DNA of 64,000 nt. Source: an uncultured Gammaproteobacteria bacterium. GTDB lineage: Bacteria; Pseudomonadota; Gammaproteobacteria; Pseudomonadales; Pseudohongiellaceae. The translations under genes were made by a program, and so were the position numbers. Below are positions 58,122 through 64,000 of the stretch, one piece after another (position 1 is the stretch's first letter; each line of letters begins with the position of its first letter). The notes under the pieces were generated by a model, which made no database searches, was not told the origin of the DNA, and worked only from the letters and a program-made list of their open reading frames with translations. Location of the stretch: contig CAILUG010000046.1 of NCBI GenBank assembly GCA_903837345.1, positions 108,430-172,429 of the forward strand, in the 5' to 3' direction.

Positions 58122-58136
58122 TGTAATTTCACTACA
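58122..58136. promoter_or_regulatory. HexR-like palindrome, downstream copy
   Basis: TGTAATTTCACTACA shares 12 of 15 positions with the copy at 58051. It covers about +5 to +19 of the predicted aceE transcript, a classic repressor position. Centres of the two copies are 71 bases apart, close to seven helical turns. Confidence 0.6.
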
Positions 58137-58166
58137 GCATCAAAAATCCTTGTAGAGCATACAGAT

Positions 58167-60845
58167 ATGGCCACAAACCTACGTGACACCGACCCGCAAG
58201 AAACCCAGGAATGGCTGGACTCGATCTCCGCCATCATCCAGAAGCAGGGCATGGACAGAGCCCAGTTCCTGCTGAAAAGCCTGATCAACAAAACCACTGA
58301 ATCCGGCCAGCAACTGCCGGTTGATTCATTGACTACCCCTTATCGCAACACGATCCCGCTGGCAGAAGAGCCAACCATGCCTGGTGATCTTTATATGGAA
58401 CGATCAGTGCGCGGCGTCATCCGCTGGAATGCACTGGCGATGGTGATGAGAGCCAACAAACTGGGTTATGACCTTGGCGGTCATATTTCCACATTTTCTT
58501 CTTCTGCCACCTTGTATGACGTCGGATTCAATCATTTTTTCCGTGGCGCCAAAGACGATTTTCTCGGCGACATCGTGTTTTTCCAGGGCCATGCCTCGCC
58601 CGGCATATATTCCCGCTCTTTTGTTGAAGGTCGCCTCAGCGCAGAGCAACTCGACAATTTCCGGCAGGAGGTGAATGGCAACGGTCTTTCCTCCTATCCG
58701 CATCCGCGACTGATGCCTGATTACTGGCAATTTCCGACTGTTTCGATGGGGCTGGGCCCGCTGCAGGCGATCTACACCGCGCATGTGCTGAAATATCTTG
58801 ATAACCGCGAACTGGTGAAGCTGGGCGATCGCCAGATCTGGGCCTTTCTGGGCGACGGCGAATGTGACGAACCGGAATCGCTGGGTGCGATCAGCCTTGC
58901 AGCCCGTGAAGGGTTGAGCAATCTCAATTTCGTCATCAACTGCAATCTGCAGCGACTTGACGGGCCGGTGCGAGGCAACGGCAAGATCATCCAGGAGCTG
59001 GAAGGCATTTTCCGTGGTGCCGGCTGGAACGTGATCAAGGTGATTTGGGGTCGCAATTGGGACAGCCTGCTGGCCAAAGACAAGGACGGACTGCTGCAAA
59101 CGCGCATGGATGAAGTGGTTGATGGTGAATTCATGACACTCACCAGCCGCGGGGGTGCCTATTTCCGCGAGCATTTCTTCAATAGTCCTGAACTGCTGAA
59201 GATGGTCGAACATCTGTCCGATGACGATCTCGTCAACCTCAATCGCGGGGGTCACGATCCCTTCAAGGTCTATGCTGCCTACAAGCAGGCCGTGGATACC
59301 AATGATCGCCCGACCGTGATTCTGGCCATGACTGTCAAAGGTTATGCACTGGCATCGGCCGAGGGCCAGAACACCACGCACTCTGCCAAGAAACTGGCCA
59401 TCGAAGAATTGAAGGTTTTCCGTGATCGTTTCGGGATCCCGATCGCTGACGACAAGCTGGAAGAAGTACCTTATTACCGTCCGTCAGAAGACAGCCCTAT
59501 CATGATTTACATGCGCAAACAGCGTGAGAAGCTGGGTGGTGTATTGCCAAGCCGCCGCACGCATTCACAGAAACTCACCGTGCCGACCCTTGAAGCTTTT
59601 GCAGCACAGACCAAGGGCACTGGTGAACGTGAAATCTCCACTACTATGGCGTTCGTACGCTTGTTGTCGAACCTGGTAAAGGACAAGGAAATCGGCCAGC
59701 GCATCGTGCCCATCGTGCCGGATGAAGCGCGGACTTTCGGTATGGAAGGCATGTTCCGCCAGATCGGTATCTACTCGGCCAAAGGCCAGCTGTATGATCC
59801 CAACGACTCCGGTCAGGTGATGTATTACCGCGAGGACAAACAGGGCCAGCTGCTGGAAGAGGGCATCAACGAAGCCGGCTCGATGAGCTCATGGCTGGCT
59901 GCTGCCACTTCCTACAGTGTCAATAATTATCCGTTGATACCGTTCTATATTTATTACTCGATGTTCGGTTTCCAGCGTGTGGGTGATCTGTGCTGGGCCG
60001 CCGGCGATTTGCAGGCACGCGGCTTTCTGATCGGCGCCACTGCCGGCCGCACTACGCTCAATGGTGAAGGCTTGCAGCATCAGGATGGTCACAGCCATCT
60101 GGCAGCACTGACCATCCCCAACTGCGTCAGCTACGATCCAACCTATTCCTACGAGCTCGCTGTCATCATCCAGGATGGCATCCGTCGCATGTACCAGGAA
60201 GACCAGAGCGTGTGGTACTACATCACGGCGATGAACGAGAATTACACGCATCCCGACATGCCGGCAGGCGTGGAGGACGGCATCATCAAAGGGCTTTATC
60301 TGCTGGAAGACAGCAGCAGCAAGGAATACAGCGTTGCCAAGTCCGATTTGAGTGTGCGCTTGCTGGGCAGTGGCACCATCCTGCGTGAAGTACGCGCAGC
60401 GGCGGCCATCCTGCGCAATGACTACAAAGTGTCAGTCGATGTCTATAGCGCCACCAGCATGAACGAGCTGGCACGCGATGGCCAGGCCGCCGAACGCTGG
60501 AATATGCTGCATCCTGAGGCCAAGCAACCCAAAGTACCTTACCTTACTGAAATGCTGGGCAGCAGCAAGGCGCCAGTGATAGTCGCCACCGATTACATGA
60601 AGATTTACGGTGAACAGATTCGCGCCTATGTGCCGGCGCCGTACAAAGTGCTGGGCACTGATGGTTTTGGCCGTAGCGACAGTCGTGAGAAACTGCGACA
60701 CTTCTTCGAGGTCAATCACAAGTTTGTGGTAGTGGCAGCATTGAATGAGCTTGCGAAAGCCGGCCAGATCAAGGTTGCTGTCGTCAATGAAGCGATCAAA
60801 AAACTGGGTCTCGACCCCGAGAAAACCAATCCGTTGTTTGCCTGA
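58167..60845 (+). CDS. aceE: Pyruvate dehydrogenase E1 component (homodimeric)
   Basis: Thiamine diphosphate enzyme that decarboxylates pyruvate and reductively acetylates the lipoyl arms of AceF. The 892-residue single-chain form is the gammaproteobacterial type. The ThDP-binding motif GDGECDEPES running to NFVINCNLQ is intact, and the N-terminal region DTDPQETQEWLDSI that docks on E2 is recognisable. aceF follows after 84 bases. No pdhR is found upstream; control more likely uses the flanking palindromes. Confidence 0.98.
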   Translation: MATNLRDTDPQETQEWLDSISAIIQKQGMDRAQFLLKSLINKTTESGQQLPVDSLTTPYRNTIPLAEEPTMPGDLYMERSVRGVIRWNALAMVMRANKLGYDLGGHISTFSSSATLYDVGFNHFFRGAKDDFLGDIVFFQGHASPGIYSRSFVEGRLSAEQLDNFRQEVNGNGLSSYPHPRLMPDYWQFPTVSMGLGPLQAIYTAHVLKYLDNRELVKLGDRQIWAFLGDGECDEPESLGAISLAAREGLSNLNFVINCNLQRLDGPVRGNGKIIQELEGIFRGAGWNVIKVIWGRNWDSLLAKDKDGLLQTRMDEVVDGEFMTLTSRGGAYFREHFFNSPELLKMVEHLSDDDLVNLNRGGHDPFKVYAAYKQAVDTNDRPTVILAMTVKGYALASAEGQNTTHSAKKLAIEELKVFRDRFGIPIADDKLEEVPYYRPSEDSPIMIYMRKQREKLGGVLPSRRTHSQKLTVPTLEAFAAQTKGTGEREISTTMAFVRLLSNLVKDKEIGQRIVPIVPDEARTFGMEGMFRQIGIYSAKGQLYDPNDSGQVMYYREDKQGQLLEEGINEAGSMSSWLAAATSYSVNNYPLIPFYIYYSMFGFQRVGDLCWAAGDLQARGFLIGATAGRTTLNGEGLQHQDGHSHLAALTIPNCVSYDPTYSYELAVIIQDGIRRMYQEDQSVWYYITAMNENYTHPDMPAGVEDGIIKGLYLLEDSSSKEYSVAKSDLSVRLLGSGTILREVRAAAAILRNDYKVSVDVYSATSMNELARDGQAAERWNMLHPEAKQPKVPYLTEMLGSSKAPVIVATDYMKIYGEQIRAYVPAPYKVLGTDGFGRSDSREKLRHFFEVNHKFVVVAALNELAKAGQIKVAVVNEAIKKLGLDPEKTNPLFA

Positions 60846-60929
60846 TTGCAGCCACAAGTTGCAATCTGGCCGGCACGGAACTGTTAACAACTACAATTGG
60901 CAACAAAAGCGATTGGCAGGAGAATAAGC

Positions 60930-62633
60930 GTGGCAGCAGAAACTTTCAAAGTTCCGGATCTCGGCACCGACGATACAGTCGAGGTGATTGAAGTGCTGGT
61001 CAAACCCGGCGATACACTCAAGCTGAATGATTCGATAGTCGTGCTGGAAAGCGACAAGGCAGCGATGGAAATTCCAGCCACCCAAACCGGTGTGGTGAAG
61101 GAAGTGCTGGTGAAAGTAGGTGCGCAGGTGAAAACCGGGACACCGCTGCTGGTCATCGAATCCGCCTCCGTTGCCTCTTCTGCAGCCACCTCTGCACCCG
61201 CTTCTGCAGGTGCTGCGGCGGCCAAGCCTGCTGCCAAAGTGGAAGCTGCCCCTGTGCCGGCTGAAGCCAGCGCTTCTGCGCCCAAAGCCAGCAAGGGTGT
61301 CGAAACAATTGCAATTCCTGATCTGGGTGGTGCTGCCGACGTGGAAGTCATCGACATACTGGTGAAAGTCGGCGACACGGTCAAAAAAGAGCAAGGATTG
61401 ATAACGCTGGAAACCGACAAGGCGGCGATGGAAGTGCCTTCGCCCAAAGCCGGCAAAGTGGTAGCCATCAAAATCAAGCTGGGTGACAAGGTGGCGCAGG
61501 GCGCTGTGATTCTCGATATGGAAGTAACCTCTGCCATGGCTGCGGACAAGCCCGCCGCTGCTTCAGCGCCCAAGCCTCAATCAGTTGTTGCACCAGCTGC
61601 TGCCGCCACCTTTACCCTGGCAGATGGCGGCGCTCCCGTACCAAATTCCGGCCCCACCTCGGGTTCGGTGACATTGGCGCCAGCATCAGTTGCGACTGCT
61701 GCTGCCCCCAACCCGAATGCAGAGATATACGCTGGTCCTGCTGTTCGCATGCTGGCGCGTCAACTGGGAGTTGACCTGTCGCAGGTGACGGGCAGTGGCG
61801 GCAAGGGCCGCATAGTCAAAGAGGATGTGCAGGCGTTTGTAAAATCCCGTTTGCAGAATCCAGCGTCCGCTCCAGCTGCCACAAGCGGTTCAGGAGCCGG
61901 CTTGCCCGCAATTGCCGACATCGACTTCAGCAAGTTCGGTCCGGTTGAAATCGTTGAAATGAGCAAGCTGCATCGCGTCACTGCACTCAATATGACCAAA
62001 AACTGGCTTAACGTGCCACATGTTACCCAGTTTGATGAAGCCGACATCACTGATCTCGAGACTTTCCGCAATGAGCAGAAAGCACTGGCCGACAAGAAAG
62101 GTGTCAAACTCACGCCGTTGCCGTTCATCATCAAGGCCTGTGCCAAAGCACTGGCCGAACATCCGCAATTCAATGTGTCGCTGCATTCTTCCGGCGCCAA
62201 ACTGATCCAGAAGAAATATGTGAACATCGGTGTGGCAGTGGCAACTCCGGCCGGACTCATGGTGCCGGTTGTGAAAAATGCCGATCAGAAATCAATCTGG
62301 CAGATTGCGAAAGAACTCGCCGAACTCAGCGCCAAAGCCAAAGACCGCAAACTCGCCCGCGAAGACATGGAAGGTGCCTGCTTTACGATTTCCAGTCTCG
62401 GCAATATTGGTGGCAGTGGCTTCACACCTATTGTGAATGCGCCGGAAGTTGCGATCATGGGTGTATCCAAAGCTTCCATCAAACCCGTGTGGAAGAACAA
62501 CCAGTTTGTGCCACGCACGATGTTGCCGTTCTCGCTGTCGTATGATCATCGTGCGGTGAATGGTGTTGATGGCGGCATGTTCTGCACGTACTTGGCATCA
62601 TTGCTTGGCGATATACGTTTAATGATGTTGTAA
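60930..62633 (+). CDS. aceF: Dihydrolipoamide acetyltransferase, pyruvate dehydrogenase E2
   Basis: Core of the pyruvate dehydrogenase complex. The 567 residues carry two N-terminal lipoyl domains with modified lysines Lys43 (ESDKAAME) and Lys164 (ETDKAAME), joined by Ala/Pro-rich linkers. A peripheral subunit-binding domain follows (about 270-305, PAVRMLARQLGVDLSQV), then the catalytic domain with His540 in SYDHRAVNG. The frame is open to 60897, but GTG 60930 has AGGAG upstream. E3 (lpd) is not in the window. Confidence 0.97.
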   Translation: MAAETFKVPDLGTDDTVEVIEVLVKPGDTLKLNDSIVVLESDKAAMEIPATQTGVVKEVLVKVGAQVKTGTPLLVIESASVASSAATSAPASAGAAAAKPAAKVEAAPVPAEASASAPKASKGVETIAIPDLGGAADVEVIDILVKVGDTVKKEQGLITLETDKAAMEVPSPKAGKVVAIKIKLGDKVAQGAVILDMEVTSAMAADKPAAASAPKPQSVVAPAAAATFTLADGGAPVPNSGPTSGSVTLAPASVATAAAPNPNAEIYAGPAVRMLARQLGVDLSQVTGSGGKGRIVKEDVQAFVKSRLQNPASAPAATSGSGAGLPAIADIDFSKFGPVEIVEMSKLHRVTALNMTKNWLNVPHVTQFDEADITDLETFRNEQKALADKKGVKLTPLPFIIKACAKALAEHPQFNVSLHSSGAKLIQKKYVNIGVAVATPAGLMVPVVKNADQKSIWQIAKELAELSAKAKDRKLAREDMEGACFTISSLGNIGGSGFTPIVNAPEVAIMGVSKASIKPVWKNNQFVPRTMLPFSLSYDHRAVNGVDGGMFCTYLASLLGDIRLMML

Positions 62634-62640
62634 CAAATCT

Positions 62641-62708
62641 CGAAGGACGGTGGCAGGTATGGGTTTCTGCGACCGTCGGAGGCCATGGATGGCCGGAGGC
62701 GAGCCTAC
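62641..62708. repeat. Compact two-hairpin intergenic palindromic element
   Basis: GACGGT-G-GCAG (62646-62656) pairs with CTGC-G-ACCGTC (62667-62677), with one G-G mismatch and a ten-base loop. It is followed by GGCCATGGATGGCC (62681-62694), a second palindrome, and GGAGGCGAGCCTAC. The layout resembles the small dispersed palindromes found many times in gammaproteobacterial genomes. It lies just after aceF and could also stabilise or end that transcript. Confidence 0.6.
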
Positions 62709-62756
62709 TGTGATATTTGATACCGATATCCCACAACAGGAATTCAGGTAATAACA

Positions 62757-63245
62757 ATGCCCTCATTTGATGTCGTTTCCGAAGTAGACATGCACGAACT
62801 TGCCAACGCCGTTGATCAGGCCAGTCGGGAGATCGGCACTCGTTATGATTTCAAGGGTGTGGCTGCCAGCTTCGAATTGAGTGAGAAGGAAAAAACCATA
62901 ACGCTGACTGCCGAAGCGGCACCCCAGATCAATCAGATGCTGGATCTGCTGAGAACCAGAATGGGCAAACGCAAAATTGACATCAGCACACTCAAGCTGA
63001 ATGCAGTCCAGACAGAGGGCCGGAAAGCCATTATGAAATGTGATGTGCAACAAGGTCTGGACACTGAAACTGCCAAGAAGATCGTCAAGCACATCAAGGT
63101 GCTTGGCATCAAAGTGCAGGCAGCGATTCAGGGCGACAAGCTGCGGGTCACCGGAACCAAGCGGGATGATCTGCAAAAAGTCATCGCCGATCTGCGTCAG
63201 CAGGATTTTGGTTTGCCGCTGCAGTTTGACAATTTCCGTGACTGA
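62757..63245 (+). CDS. yajQ: YajQ family nucleotide/cyclic di-GMP-binding protein
   Basis: Small two-domain protein (162 residues) of the YajQ/UPF0234 family; the Xanthomonas and Pseudomonas homologues bind cyclic di-GMP and act with transcription regulators. Landmarks are MPSFDVVSEVD, YDFKGVAASFEL, KKIVKHIKVLGIKVQAAIQGD and the C-terminal LRQQDFGLPLQFDNFRD. It is complete and stands alone behind the palindromic element. Confidence 0.95.
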   Translation: MPSFDVVSEVDMHELANAVDQASREIGTRYDFKGVAASFELSEKEKTITLTAEAAPQINQMLDLLRTRMGKRKIDISTLKLNAVQTEGRKAIMKCDVQQGLDTETAKKIVKHIKVLGIKVQAAIQGDKLRVTGTKRDDLQKVIADLRQQDFGLPLQFDNFRD

Positions 63246-63347
63246 TCTGCCTGCGCATGATCCAGGTCCGCTGTCGTCAAAGCTCCCATACGATCAAAAC
63301 ATCGTACCAACGTACCGCATTCCTGCATCAATGAAGACCGGACCGGT

Positions 63348-63857
63348 TTAATTGTTTGTGGATCGGGTATCGGCAGATTGCAGATGTGGCATCAGAAACT
63401 GGCAAGCCATTCTCAGGTAGTAACTGCACCAGAAGCATATCCCCAGCCACTTCTGACTGTTTTCCAGCGACAGCCAGCTGTGGCCAGGATGGGACAGGTA
63501 GTCTTCCAGAATGGAATCATCAGCCACCGACCACGACAGGAAGGCTACTGCAATGGCCAGCAGGGCATAAGGGGTTCTGAGGATCAACTGTCGGTAAGCA
63601 AACAAGTAGGCAAGTACACCTGTCCCCAGCAATAAATACATCAGCTGCTCCCCAATACCGAGATAGCGATGGGCCAGGTCTTCATGGAGCTGGTACAGAT
63701 CATCGAACATAAGCCAGGCAGATAGTGCGCCGGAGGCAAGCAGAAACTTTACAACTCTTTTGTTCGCAAGTTGGCGGACAACCACTGCCACCAAAAAGCA
63801 AGCTGTGGCAGAGACGCACCACAGCAAAATACCCAGGTTAGACAGAAAGCCGGCCAA
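63348..63857 (-). CDS. Small membrane protein of unknown function
   Basis: A 169-residue protein with four to five hydrophobic helices and conserved-looking acidic turns (FDDLYQLHEDLAHRY; SWSVADDSILEDYLSH). The only start is TTG 63857, which comes two codons after an in-frame TAA, and the first helix begins almost at once. The start may therefore be genuine but unusual, or the 5' end may have been lost. I do not recognise a function. It converges on yajQ. Confidence 0.6.
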   Translation of the reverse strand: MAGFLSNLGILLWCVSATACFLVAVVVRQLANKRVVKFLLASGALSAWLMFDDLYQLHEDLAHRYLGIGEQLMYLLLGTGVLAYLFAYRQLILRTPYALLAIAVAFLSWSVADDSILEDYLSHPGHSWLSLENSQKWLGICFWCSYYLRMACQFLMPHLQSADTRSTNN

Positions 63858-63895
63858 GGGGTGTTAATCAGCGTGCAAAACTTTCCAGATTAGGG

Positions 63896-63922
63896 GTGGA
63901 AACAGCGTCCAATAGTTTCCAC
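63896..63922. promoter_or_regulatory. Inverted repeat upstream of the right-edge gene
   Basis: GTGGAAAC (63896-63903) pairs with GTTTCCAC (63915-63922) around an 11-base loop, in the intergenic gap between the membrane protein and the gene starting at 63975. It may be an operator or an RNA hairpin; there is no T-run. Confidence 0.35.
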
Positions 63923-63974
63923 CTCCGTGTGTCATCCTCTGGCGTTTTAGCCGGAGGTATCTGGAGTGTATTAC

Positions 63975-64000
63975 ATGGATATTATTGTCGAAATTCGCAG
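63975..64000 (+). CDS. Start of an unidentified gene cut by the window edge
   Basis: ATG 63975 is preceded by GGAG at about the right distance and opens MDIIVEIR before the sequence ends. Eight full codons are too few to name a product. Confidence 0.45.

Overview
The window is a high-coding-density chromosomal segment of a Gram-negative gammaproteobacterium. The evidence is an LPS gene (lpxC), an outer-membrane lipoprotein activator (lpoA), a class A RNase P RNA, SspA/SspB, YajQ, a homodimeric AceE, a meso-DAP type MurE, and a gene order that closely follows Pseudomonas and E. coli. Fused cytochrome b/c1, a type II quinohaemoprotein alcohol dehydrogenase and an SMP-30 family protein suggest an aerobic, probably aquatic lineage near the Pseudomonadales/Cellvibrionales-like groups. 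The genus cannot be fixed from sequence alone.

Layout. 1-2.0 kb (minus): sulfate activation, cysD-cysN (cysN runs off the left edge). 2.0-4.8 kb: zapG and divergent zapE, then rplM-rpsI ending in a strong terminator. 4.9-8.7 kb: petA, a fused petB-petC, then sspA-sspB. 8.7-12.2 kb (minus): lpoA-yraN-diaA-dolP. 12.4-14.2 kb: a thioredoxin-fold protein, rsmI, and the RNase P RNA gene with its own promoter. 14.25-14.87 kb: a non-coding stretch with four copies of a 62-bp repeat, the mra promoter overlapped by five GTGG boxes (MraZ operator) and a possible leader hairpin.

14.9-31.9 kb: the complete dcw cluster mraZ-rsmH-ftsL-ftsI-murE-murF-mraY-murD-ftsW-murG-murC-ddl-ftsQ-ftsA-ftsZ, mostly with overlapping stops and starts. 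32.0-38.5 kb: lpxC, an M23 peptidase, secA, argJ, mutT. 38.5-46.8 kb: an accessory block (zinc-knuckle methyltransferase, secreted PQQ/haem alcohol dehydrogenase, a secreted protein of unknown function, a secreted TonB-C-like protein, an SMP-30 protein, a membrane hybrid histidine kinase). 46.85-51.6 kb (minus): pilB-pilC-pilD-coaE-yacG. 51.7-56.3 kb: a second accessory patch where pilA usually sits: a GT2 glycosyltransferase, a decayed DUF1080 fragment, and a large NMT1/THI5-PAS-histidine kinase-receiver protein. 56.4-62.6 kb: nadC and ampD, then aceE-aceF with a strong promoter flanked by two HexR-like palindromes. 62.6-64 kb: a compact palindromic element, yajQ, a small membrane protein, and the first codons of another gene at the right edge.

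Functionally, the window couples peptidoglycan precursor synthesis, septation, peptidoglycan recycling (ampD), lipid A synthesis and protein export with central respiration and pyruvate oxidation. The conserved backbone is conventional. The unusual material is the b/c1 fusion, the rnpB-mraZ intergenic region, the aceE control region, and the two accessory patches at 38.5-46.8 and 51.7-56.3 kb.
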